NCBI GenBank assembly: GCA_031552355.1
Contig: JAVBMO010000061.1
Location: forward strand, 1 to 24,241
DNA length: 24,241 nucleotides
DNA from: JAVBMO01 sp031552355
Lineage (GTDB): Bacteria > Bacteroidota > Bacteroidia > Bacteroidales > P3
Direction of reading: 5' to 3'
Notes under the pieces: model-generated
Told to the model about the DNA's origin: nothing
The model's database searches: none
What the model saw: the letters and a program-made list of their open reading frames with translations, nothing else
Shown here: positions 8,082 to 16,500 of the stretch, one piece after another
Layout of the letters: every line of letters begins with the position of its first letter
Numbering within the stretch: position 1 is the stretch's first letter
Translations under genes and position numbers: made by a program

Positions 8082-9296
8082 TTAGAATGAAAATTGTACC
8101 ATAATAGTTGCCGAATGAGTGGGTAAACCTAAATCATCGTTGTCGCGCGCCAATTGGTCGTCGTGTCCCCAGCGACCCAAATATTGGTACATGGCTTGCA
8201 GTTTCAAATTATAGCCAAACAGATAATAATTAAGCCCAATGGCAGGAAGGTTTAAGAAACCGTTTTCACTCAAAGAATTTCTATCGTAGAAATCATAGCG
8301 CAAAGCAGCTTGCAGTTTTTTTGTAACAAAATACCCTCCTTGAATATATCCGCCCAAGAAGTTGTAAGTATCGTTAACTCGTTGCTGTTTAGTGAAATTC
8401 ATGTTCATATAATAGGCTTCAGCCGAAAGGTAGAGGCGTTTGTAGAGCCACGAAAATTCAAATCCGGCACGGAAATCATTACAACTTTCCCATTCTGCTT
8501 CTACATTATACGAAGCCGAAAGGGCGAACAACAGTTTATTATTATTCAAATCGTCTATATTTCCCTGGTGCGAAGGCATGGGGCCGAAAGGCATAAAGGC
8601 AATGCGTCCGGCATAGAGCAGGGAAGGAATCCCCAGATCGTCGCTGAGGGTCTTGCGGGATTCGTTTACGGTAATTCCTGTTCCATTGAAAATTCCCACA
8701 TTGTATTCCCATTTATTGTCGAGTAGGCCGTGCATCATAACGCCCAAATCGAAACCGGTGGCAAAGCTCGGATTTACGGCATTCAAGGAATGGGGAATAT
8801 TGACACCTGTGGTCAGAGAAACCGGCAAATTGGGAAACAAGGTTTCGCCCAAAGTAACCAAATAAGCTTGATTGTAAGGGGTTTTAAATTTCCCGATACG
8901 AAATCGGATTTCATCTTTCAGGTTTACATCGAACCAAGCCTGTTGAAGGATGGCGCCCCCCGATTTAGCAGCATTCAAAGCCAAATTGAAAGTGAGTTTG
9001 TTGAAGGCTTTTCCCGAAAACCCGATAATGGCGTTGGGTATGGCAAATCCGCTATTGGCAACATTGTCTTGTTCTGCCAAATCCAAACCTTCATCATCAT
9101 AATAGTTATAGTTTCCAGTAGCCTGAATTAACGTATAGGGTTTAAACAGAAAATCGCCGGCACGGGTTTGAAAGCTGAATCCTTTTTTATCGGCCATGGG
9201 AATGACATCGCTTTCTATATATTTGTCGCCTTCTTGTTGAGCCCAAAGGGAAGAAGGAATAAAGGCTAAAAGTATAAGTAAATGTTTTAAGTTCAT
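8082..9296 (-). CDS. Outer-membrane porin, phosphate-selective porin (OprO/OprP)-like
   Basis: A 404-residue protein with a Sec signal peptide (residues 1-19, ending LWA before QQEGD) and a chain of alternating beta-strand segments ending in the aromatic residue F (TIMVQFSF), as expected for BamA-assembled barrels. The strands FRIGKFKTPYNQAYL and FDLGVMMHG...WEYNVGIFNGTG are those seen in the OprO/OprP-type porin family. It is the upstream neighbour of the mono-heme lipoprotein (15-bp gap) and lies 62 bp downstream of the di-heme gene, within one co-directional run. The family forms anion- or small-solute channels, but ligand specificity cannot be read here. A second porin of similar architecture opens the cluster. 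Confidence 0.85.
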   Translation of the reverse strand: MNLKHLLILLAFIPSSLWAQQEGDKYIESDVIPMADKKGFSFQTRAGDFLFKPYTLIQATGNYNYYDDEGLDLAEQDNVANSGFAIPNAIIGFSGKAFNKLTFNLALNAAKSGGAILQQAWFDVNLKDEIRFRIGKFKTPYNQAYLVTLGETLFPNLPVSLTTGVNIPHSLNAVNPSFATGFDLGVMMHGLLDNKWEYNVGIFNGTGITVNESRKTLSDDLGIPSLLYAGRIAFMPFGPMPSHQGNIDDLNNNKLLFALSASYNVEAEWESCNDFRAGFEFSWLYKRLYLSAEAYYMNMNFTKQQRVNDTYNFLGGYIQGGYFVTKKLQAALRYDFYDRNSLSENGFLNLPAIGLNYYLFGYNLKLQAMYQYLGRWGHDDQLARDNDDLGLPTHSATIMVQFSF

Positions 9297-9308
9297 ATTT
9301 TTTAATTT

Positions 9309-9339
9309 TGATGATTTGCTTATCTGATGATTTGGTTAT
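9309..9339. repeat. Short tandem repeat before the second porin gene
   Basis: Two copies of a 15-mer, TGATGATTTGCTTAT (9309-9323) and TGATGATTTGGTTAT (9325-9339), differ at one base and have a 16-bp period. They fill most of the gap between the di-heme gene and the second porin. Function is unknown; they could be a binding site or simple slippage-derived sequence. Confidence 0.6.
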
Positions 9340-9358
9340 TTGTTTTTAGAATATGACA

Positions 9359-10783
9359 TCACAGCGACCGTAGAAACATGATGATAGCATCGCGGTCTTC
9401 TTTGCTCATGCGTGCAAAAAGTTCACGGGAAACGGCTGCTTCGCCATCGTGCCACATAATGGCTTCGATAAAATTCCGGGCGCGTCCGTCGTGCAAAAAC
9501 TGTGTGTGTCCGTTTACGGATTCCTGTAAGCCGATTCCCCATAGAGGCGTAGTACGCCATTCGTTGCCCATGGCCAGTCCTGCTTTGTATTTACTGTCTA
9601 ATCCCGGTCCCATGTCATGCAGCAAAAAATCGCTGTAGGGGTGAATGGTTTGATTACAAAGCCACGGCAGGCGGGTTCCGTTGATAAGTACCGGCGCTTC
9701 TTGGCGTGTGTGCAGGGTAGGGGTGTGGCAGAGGTGGCATTTGGCTTCCTGGAATTTCTTTTCACCTTGTTTCACAGCTGCATTGTTTACAGAACGGCGT
9801 GCCGGAACGCCCAAAGTACTCAAATATAAATCTACATCTTCCATGTCTTTTGTCGAAATCTGAATGCCGTAATGAGTATATCCCAACATTTGCGATTGTC
9901 CTTCGGCAACTTCCAGGGGATAGCGTGAGTTGGTAACACCTAAGTCGCTCGAAAAGCCTAGTTCTACAGTTAAGTCTGAATGGTTGGCTTTGTTACCGCC
10001 CACGCCAATCTGATTTACATTGCGGTCTTGAATGCGGTTCAGTTTTCCGGAAATGCCATATTCAGGATAATTACTCCGGCGTTCCAATTCCTGCAATTCG
10101 TCCAGATCCAGCGCCATGATTTGTCCCATGCCCACATGTCGTAAAGGAATGCGAACATCAATAATCAAGTCTTCAGGCGAAATGTCGTCAGCATACCAAT
10201 CTTCTATGCGGTAATGAGGGGTGGCCAATTCGTAGGTTTCACCATCGGGGAAGCTGCCGGTTTTGTAAGTGTAAGTTACTTTTAGTTTGCCCTCGGCTTC
10301 AACGCCGACAATGGATTGGTCGTGCAAAACACGTCCGTAGTTACGGAAAAATCCTCCGTTTTTCTTGGTAATATAAACGAGCATAGAAGAGAAACCATAT
10401 TGCCCAGAACCGCCGTCAGAGGCTAAGGTAGAATAAGTGCGTCCGGCGTTTCGGTGGCAGCTTCCGCAGGAATAGCCAACGTATAAAGGCCCCAAACCGC
10501 CTTGTGCAGGATCTTGGTCACTATTGCGAGGATTGTCGTAGAGCCGGTCGCCGGCATAAAAACGTTTTTCTAAACTTCCTGTAACCCAGCTTGCAGGCGA
10601 ATCGTAGGCAGTGGTTCCGGTAACAAAAACTGTGGCAGTTCCGGCAGAAAGTTCTTCGGCTAATGCCGGTTTTCCATTGGGTTTCAGGATAATATTATCT
10701 TCATTGTCGTCTGTGCAAGCGGCCAATAACGTAATCCCAAAAATTGTTACAAAAATTTTAAAGAAATATTTTCGGATTCTCAT
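9359..10783 (-). CDS. Di-heme oxidoreductase lipoprotein (DUF1111/COG3488 'thiol oxidoreductase')
   Basis: A 474-residue lipoprotein with the lipobox LLAAC (Cys23). Two c-type heme sites are present: CGSCH at 106-110 in the N-terminal domain and CHLCH at 349-353 in the C-terminal domain. The family's C-terminal signature follows in order: YSDFLLHDMGPGL, WRTTPLWGIGL, FLHDGRARNFIEAIMWHDGEA. Length and motif order match the whole family, so the protein is intact. The architecture resembles di-heme peroxidases and MauG, but the reaction is not established for the family despite the 'thiol oxidoreductase' name. In other bacteria such genes often neighbour imelysin genes, as here, where the imelysin gene is 97 bp upstream across a strong hairpin. 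Its hemes would require the CcsBA encoded further along the cluster. Confidence 0.92.
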   Translation of the reverse strand: MRIRKYFFKIFVTIFGITLLAACTDDNEDNIILKPNGKPALAEELSAGTATVFVTGTTAYDSPASWVTGSLEKRFYAGDRLYDNPRNSDQDPAQGGLGPLYVGYSCGSCHRNAGRTYSTLASDGGSGQYGFSSMLVYITKKNGGFFRNYGRVLHDQSIVGVEAEGKLKVTYTYKTGSFPDGETYELATPHYRIEDWYADDISPEDLIIDVRIPLRHVGMGQIMALDLDELQELERRSNYPEYGISGKLNRIQDRNVNQIGVGGNKANHSDLTVELGFSSDLGVTNSRYPLEVAEGQSQMLGYTHYGIQISTKDMEDVDLYLSTLGVPARRSVNNAAVKQGEKKFQEAKCHLCHTPTLHTRQEAPVLINGTRLPWLCNQTIHPYSDFLLHDMGPGLDSKYKAGLAMGNEWRTTPLWGIGLQESVNGHTQFLHDGRARNFIEAIMWHDGEAAVSRELFARMSKEDRDAIIMFLRSL

Positions 10784-10820
10784 TACTATAAAAATATATT
10801 GTTTTATTTAAATGCAGAAA

Positions 10821-10850
10821 CTCGCAAGGGCTATTTAAAGCCCTTGCGAG
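10821..10850 (-). terminator. Strong intercistronic hairpin between imelysin and di-heme genes
   Basis: A perfect 12-bp stem, CTCGCAAGGGCT / AGCCCTTGCGAG, with a 6-nt loop, 30 bp after the imelysin stop. On the minus strand the following sequence (TTTCTGCATTT) is only a weak U-tract and no TAnnTTTG promoter is seen before the di-heme gene. It is therefore more likely a partial terminator or mRNA-stabilising 3' end than an absolute operon boundary. Confidence 0.75.
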
Positions 10851-10880
10851 AAGGATATAGTCTACTTAATTGCGTCCTTT

Positions 10881-12011
10881 TTAGTTCTTTAAATTTTGAA
10901 TTTTTCCAATCACTGTCGATAAATTAGCACAAGATTCAATGGCATCATCCACGCCCTGTCCTGTAAGGTTGTTACGGAAAGGTTTTTGCATTCCGCTCAC
11001 TTTTGTGTAGGCATCGTTAATGGCATTAAGAATTTCTATATCCAACTCAGGGTTTTTACTTTGTACAAAAGCAGATAAGCTATTTCCACGTTTGCCTTCG
11101 CGACCGCCAAGGTAAGAATTACGGATACTTTCAATATTGTTAGTGTAGTCGGTAATGGAATTCCAACTATACCAAGATTCCACTTCCATTACGGCTTTAC
11201 CGGTTTCTCCGGCTTTTGCCAATTCATTAGGCCCACCGATTTTTGCAGAGCCTACTTCGTCGGCAATGGTTTGACAGCCTTCTATTATAGCGTCGATGGC
11301 ATCGGATGGTGAAATGTAAACACTGCCGGGTTTTCCTGCATTTTTAAATTGATAGGCATAGCTTGGTGAATCCGGTTCGTATTCGGCTTCTTCCAAGGCT
11401 TCGGCATCGCGTCCGGCAAGGACTTCTTTGCCTGCCCACGAAGACCATAATTTAAGACAATCGTTGCGTAAAAGTTCTGTTACAACCAACAAATATTCCA
11501 ACTCACGTTCGGTTATTGTTGTGCGAGGTTGTCCGTCTCTGAACAAGAAATATTCAATAGTATGGAACCCACGCAAATTATGACCTAAACTTCCACCATC
11601 AATAGGGCCATTACTATTTAATTTGATATCGATTTGGCTTTGATCCAAAGGCCAAGAGTCCAACAAGGGGTCTAAGCCTTGGCGGTCTGCCGGGCCGAAA
11701 AGGAAAGATTCACTTTGCTCCCAAGGAATACGTGTGGCACGCCAAGCGTCGCAGGCAGCTTTAATTTTTGCTTCGGTAATTCCATCGCCTTCTTCCAGAG
11801 CTGCAACAGCATCGAACAAAGCCCATGCTTTGTTTTTCATGTCTTCGTAGGTAGGCAAAACGGTTTTGTCCACATAATCGTTTACAATGGCGCTAACATC
11901 ACCATAGCCGTCATCGTCGCCTCCGGAATTGGTATTTTCATCTTTGTTGCAAGAAGAAAACACTGCTACGGAAAGTGCCGCAGCCCAAATGAACATACTT
12001 ACTTTTTTCAT
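10881..12011 (-). CDS. Imelysin-family lipoprotein
   Basis: A 376-residue lipoprotein with a signal peptide ending in VFSSC (Cys21) and an acidic, glycine-rich linker. The imelysin domain covers about 36-370. Signatures seen are WRATRIPWEQSESFLFGP (90-107), WPLDQ (120-124) and the GxHxxE motif GFHTIE (148-153), which in this family is thought to bind metal. Imelysins are linked to iron: the family includes insulin-cleaving ICMP, IrpA and the EfeO/algal p7-like proteins, but protease activity in this clade is not assured. It sits 41 bp after the first porin and upstream of the di-heme oxidoreductase, a pairing seen in other bacteria. Lipidation places it on the periplasmic face of a membrane or on the cell surface. 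Assignment to the family is secure; the iron role is by family. Confidence 0.93.
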   Translation of the reverse strand: MKKVSMFIWAAALSVAVFSSCNKDENTNSGGDDDGYGDVSAIVNDYVDKTVLPTYEDMKNKAWALFDAVAALEEGDGITEAKIKAACDAWRATRIPWEQSESFLFGPADRQGLDPLLDSWPLDQSQIDIKLNSNGPIDGGSLGHNLRGFHTIEYFLFRDGQPRTTITERELEYLLVVTELLRNDCLKLWSSWAGKEVLAGRDAEALEEAEYEPDSPSYAYQFKNAGKPGSVYISPSDAIDAIIEGCQTIADEVGSAKIGGPNELAKAGETGKAVMEVESWYSWNSITDYTNNIESIRNSYLGGREGKRGNSLSAFVQSKNPELDIEILNAINDAYTKVSGMQKPFRNNLTGQGVDDAIESCANLSTVIGKIQNLKN

Positions 12012-12052
12012 TTTGTTTTCAGTTTTTAATTTATATATTTATTGATTGATAA

Positions 12053-13345
12053 CTATTTCTTGACAAACCATCCGGTGTATCCCACGCTTAGGCCGAAAGT
12101 GTTTTCATTGTTCAAATTGCCGCCATCGATTCTACGAATGGAATAATCAGCTTTGATAACCAAATTGGGTAAAATGAAGTAATTCAGCCCAAAGGAAAAA
12201 ATGTCCCTTTTGAAACGTGGATCGGGCGTTACTGTATTTTCCACGCCTTCCATTGTGTTATAATATTCATAGCGGACAAAAGGATATAGTTTGGATTTCA
12301 AATTGAACAGGCTGAAAACATCATATCCAACTTCGGCGGAGTAGGTTAATGCATTTTGAGCTACCGATGTTCTTGCGTAAGGCGATTTATTTGAGGTAGT
12401 CCTATTGATTTCTGAAATCCGCTTGGAATCGCTCAAATTTCCATAAATGACATTGGCACGGGCAACAATGCCATAATTTGAATATTGAGCATCGCCGGAA
12501 ATAATGGAAACGGTTCCTTTTACATTGGCCATTCGTTGAGGTTTGCTGGCATTTTTGGCAGAATTGCCAATGTAGCCTGAAGCACCTAAGCGTAAACCCT
12601 TTACTCCGGAGTATTCCAAGCGTCCGGCAAAGGCGGGACTTGTCATGGTAGTGACTTCAAAAACACCCTGTTTGCCGCTGCCAACCCAATAATCGGACGA
12701 AAAACCTAAGGGGTCTAATCCGTTTACGACCATGAAATTATAGTCGAAATTGCTGATTTTTCCCAATAAAGCCAATCCGGTTTCGTGCCAGGTGCAGGGT
12801 AGCAATGCCATTTCACCCTCAGGCCGTGTGGTTCCAAAATAGAATATAGGTTCGTGATGGGCGTTGGTTATGCCTACGGGCACAATCATGTGTCCCAAAC
12901 GTATACCGAATTTACCTTCCCAAAAAGTTTTGGTGATATGCAATTGTTCCAAAACCACTTCACCACCTTTTTCCACTTCGCTTTCGTATTCACGGGCTTC
13001 GCCACCGGGGCCGTATTCAATTTCCATAGCAGAGCCTGTTCCACCATATTCAAATTCAATTTCGGAACTCAGAATAATATCATCACGAAATTTGTAATCG
13101 GTTGCAAAAACCACACGAGGCAGCGACACACTAGCCCTGTTGTCGGAAGGGGCGCCGGCTGGATCTATATATCTGTCGGGGCCATAGTTCATGTGCTGAA
13201 ACAAAACTTCGCCATATCCACCAAAACGGAATTTGTTGAAATCCGAAGGCTTTGCTTTTTTCTGAATGGTATCGGCTGGTGTTTGGGCTACAAGAGAGAT
13301 CCCTATAATATTTAATAAAAGGAAGAAATAAATTTGTTTTTGCAT
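12053..13345 (-). CDS. Outer-membrane porin-like beta-barrel, first gene of the imelysin cluster
   Basis: A 430-residue protein with a Sec signal peptide (about 1-20, ending VAQ). The mature N-terminus FNKFRFGGYGEVLFQHMNYG is a typical first strand of OprP-like porins. Later strands include LPRVVFATDYKFRDDI, FGIRLGHMIVPVGITNAHHEP and VIKADYSIRR, and the last strand (LSVGYTGWFVKK) places aromatic residues near the end. It appears to be a complete barrel of the same general class as the second porin at 8082-9296, but the two are not obviously close paralogues. The gene is preceded by a TAnnTTTG promoter and a 21-bp direct repeat and probably starts the imelysin cluster transcript. Substrate is unknown. 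Confidence 0.82.
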   Translation of the reverse strand: MQKQIYFFLLLNIIGISLVAQTPADTIQKKAKPSDFNKFRFGGYGEVLFQHMNYGPDRYIDPAGAPSDNRASVSLPRVVFATDYKFRDDIILSSEIEFEYGGTGSAMEIEYGPGGEAREYESEVEKGGEVVLEQLHITKTFWEGKFGIRLGHMIVPVGITNAHHEPIFYFGTTRPEGEMALLPCTWHETGLALLGKISNFDYNFMVVNGLDPLGFSSDYWVGSGKQGVFEVTTMTSPAFAGRLEYSGVKGLRLGASGYIGNSAKNASKPQRMANVKGTVSIISGDAQYSNYGIVARANVIYGNLSDSKRISEINRTTSNKSPYARTSVAQNALTYSAEVGYDVFSLFNLKSKLYPFVRYEYYNTMEGVENTVTPDPRFKRDIFSFGLNYFILPNLVIKADYSIRRIDGGNLNNENTFGLSVGYTGWFVKK

Positions 13346-13373
13346 TTGCAGATAAAATTTCGTTTTTCTGCCG

Positions 13374-13381
13374 CAAAATTA
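13374..13381 (-). promoter_or_regulatory. Promoter -7 element of the imelysin cluster
   Basis: Minus-strand TAATTTTG, 28 bp upstream of the porin ATG, fits TAnnTTTG and implies a short leader of about 20 nt. The expected -33 region lacks a clear TTTG and is instead next to a direct repeat, as if the promoter needs an activator. Confidence 0.6.
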
Positions 13382-13400
13382 GAAGTTAAAGAATTTGGAA

Positions 13401-13440
13401 AATGACGCAATACGGAATAAAAATGACGTAAAACGGAATA
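13401..13440. promoter_or_regulatory. 21-bp-phased direct repeat upstream of the imelysin cluster promoter
   Basis: Two 19-bp copies, AATGACGCAATACGGAATA (13401-13419) and AATGACGTAAAACGGAATA (13422-13440), match at 17 of 19 positions with a 21-bp period, i.e. two helical turns. They lie about 20-60 bp upstream of the -7 element. A tandem-bound activator of LytTR or OmpR type is a plausible reader; which one is unknown. Confidence 0.6.
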
Positions 13441-13506
13441 GTTTTCTAATGAAAATGGTTGTCGCTTCGCAAGATTCTATATTAGACAAGAGGTTTTGAA
13501 TATATA

Positions 13507-13543
13507 GCAAAAGAGACTGTTCTAAAAAGGCAGTCTCTTTTGC
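13507..13543. terminator. Terminator hairpin after the large flavoprotein gene
   Basis: A perfect 13-bp stem, GCAAAAGAGACTG / CAGTCTCTTTTGC, with an 11-nt loop. It is followed by T6 on the plus strand and preceded by A6 in minus-strand RNA. It lies 18 bp past the stop of the flavoprotein gene and isolates it from the imelysin cluster. The A- and T-rich flanks suggest it may work in both directions. Confidence 0.85.
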
Positions 13544-13560
13544 TTTTTTATCAGATTTTC

Positions 13561-16500
13561 TTATTTAAACGCGGTTTCCCAAATGCCTTCGCCGTACAAT
13601 TTCATTTTATGGAAATAGTCGGGAACTTGTTTGCCTTGCAGAACATCTACATACAATTTTGCCATGTATTGGCTGTGCATGAAACCATGTCCGCGTAAAC
13701 CGATAAACAATCCTAATTCGGGATCAATGATATAACGAGGTTCAACATAATAACCTGCCCAAACAGCTTGGAATCCCACACTCGACAATTTTGGGAACCA
13801 GTTGGTAAACACTTCGGAAACAATTTCCAAAAATTCTTGTGAATTAATTTTTAGGTTTTTGTCTGTTTCAGAAGGGTCGTTGATTGGCGAAGCACAACCA
13901 ATAATTTGTCCTGTATGAGCCAACTGCTGCCCGTAAACAGCCGAAAAGTTTTTGTATTTTTTCCGGTCAATCAACATGTTCAAGGTTTTTCCGTCTTTTC
14001 CCAAAAGAGGCAAACGGCGCGTAATAAAGGCCTGATGCTTTACAGGGTACAGTTCGGCAAACAAACCTAATTTTTGAACAAAGGCAGAGGCATTGGCGCC
14101 CAAAGCATTTACGAACAATTCCGTTTCATATTCAATGTATTCGCCTTGCGGAGTTTTCAACAGAACTTTATATTGGTTTCCGGTTTTTTCCATATCCACA
14201 AGCAGGGTGCTTTCGAGAACTGCGCCCCCTTTTTGAAGCCCAATATGGCGAAGCGCATCAACGGTTTTTCCGGGCGAAGCCTGCCAGCAATTGTTCGTAA
14301 TCAAGGCTGCTTGATAGTTTTTTAAATTAGGATTGATATAGGGCGAAATTTCTTTGCTGAAATCTTTTGGCGCCACCATATAAGCATCGGACCACGATTT
14401 GGAAGCTTCCAATTCTTTGTAAGTGGCTTCGTCGTGGGCAAAATTCACATATTGTATCGGATGATAATCAATATCGGCAATTTTATGTAACTCTTTGAAA
14501 AGCCCCAGATTGTTTACGGCCAAATCGGCTAAATCGGGATTACTGAAAGCCGGGCGCCCTCCGGCAATATTGCGCCAAGAACTGCCATATTCACAATTTA
14601 CTAAGACAGGATTGTAGCCTGCTTCGGCAAAGTAACGAAACAAAGCGCTCCCGCCAATTCCACCGCCGGCAATCAAAACTTTGGATTTGACTTTTTTCAC
14701 GGTAGAAGGAATGATAATGGTGTCGTGGACATAAGGCGGATACAATTGTCCTAATTCTATTTGATTGGACAAAGGCCCGCGAGGAGTGGCATCGCCAAGC
14801 ACTTCAATCCCGTAGGAGCGAACAATTTGTTTAACACGGGCAATGCACCGTTTTCCGCGGCAAGGCCCCATTCCCAAACGGGTAATGTGTTTTAGTTCGT
14901 CAACGGAAATAAATTTGCGGTCGCCAATGGCTGTGATAATTTCCTGAATATCGACGTCTTCGCAATGGCAAACATAGGTTTTATCCTTTTGTTCTTCGGT
15001 TTTATCTTTCAATTGAAGCGGTTCGGGATATTTTTCTTTTAAGATAAATCCTCTGACTTCGAGCAAAGCTTCACCTTCCAAATCCAAAGATTTAACACGC
15101 GCGATATTGGTCTTATTTGGCTTTACAAGGATTTTCTCAATAATTCCCGTGCCTAATTTTTGTCCATTATTGTTAATCAAAAATACTTCCGACGATTCCT
15201 GTGCAGCGTATTCGATAGGTAAAAACAGTTGATTTTTGGACAAATTGTATCCGAAAATGGCCAAGCCCGGACAATTATACACGCATTCCATACAACCGAT
15301 ACATTTTTCGTAATTGATGTGTGGGACGGTGCTTGTAGAGGATTTTACGATGGCACCATACTTACAGGCAAATTGGCAGGGATTGCAGGCAAAACCATAC
15401 AGACAGTCAATTTGTACAAAAGGTTTGGCTTCCATTCTTTCCTTTTCGGGGCGAAACGGTTTTTCGATAACCCTGAAAGGATGTTGTTGTGAATCGATAT
15501 ATTCTTTCGAAATGCGAAGATATTCATCGTAAGAAGAGCGTTTGTTCAAAGCTTGCGCAATTTCATAGGCACATTGTTTGCCGCGCAAAACAGCGCTGGT
15601 TCCTTCGCCAATGCGGACAGAATCGCCTACACCATGACAATTACGGCCAAAGACTTCACTCCCTTTAATCAAAAGCTGGTTGTCGGGAATAAGTCCGGTG
15701 CAAACATTAATTAAATCAATGCCTTCAATAATTTTTTCGGTTCCTTTGATGGGTTTGAAATTTTCGCATTGCGCAATGACAGCACCTGTAATTCCTGTAC
15801 GGTCTTTGTTAGGAATGGCTTCCAAAAGCAGGTGTGAAGTCATGACAGGAATTCCCAAACGGCGCACACGGTTGGCTTGAACCGGAAATCCGCCTTCATT
15901 GGGTTGGGCTTCGAGGATGGCTTTGATGTTGGCGCCGGCCTGCATGGCTTGATACGAGGTCAAATAACCGATATTTCCCGCGCCAATGGTCAGGATGTTT
16001 TTCCCTAACAAGGTCAGCTCGTTGTTCATCATTTTTTGAACTACGGCAGCTGTGTAAACACCCGGAACATCGTCGTTTTTGAAGGCCGGCATAAAAGGAA
16101 CGGCACCACAGGCAATGACCACATGTTCGGCATCGATATAATATACTTCTTCGGTTTGTGTGTTTTTTACAGCCAAACGTTTGCCTTCAAGAATATCCCA
16201 AACCACGGAATTTAGGAAAATGCCGTCCAAAGAATCTCCTGCCAAGGTTTTGGCAATGTCGAATCCGCGCATTCCGCCGAATTTCTTTTCCTTTTCGAAG
16301 AAAAAGAATTGGTGGGTCTGCATCAAAAATTGTCCGCCGATTTTGTCGTTGTTATCAATAACCAAATTGTCGATTCCCATTTTGTTCAGTTCTTCACGAA
16401 CAGCCAAGCCCGCAGGGCCTGCACCAATAATGGTGACAACGGTTTTATATACTTTTTTGGGGGATTTGGTGTCGATGGGTTTTTCTTCGGGAAGAAAATC

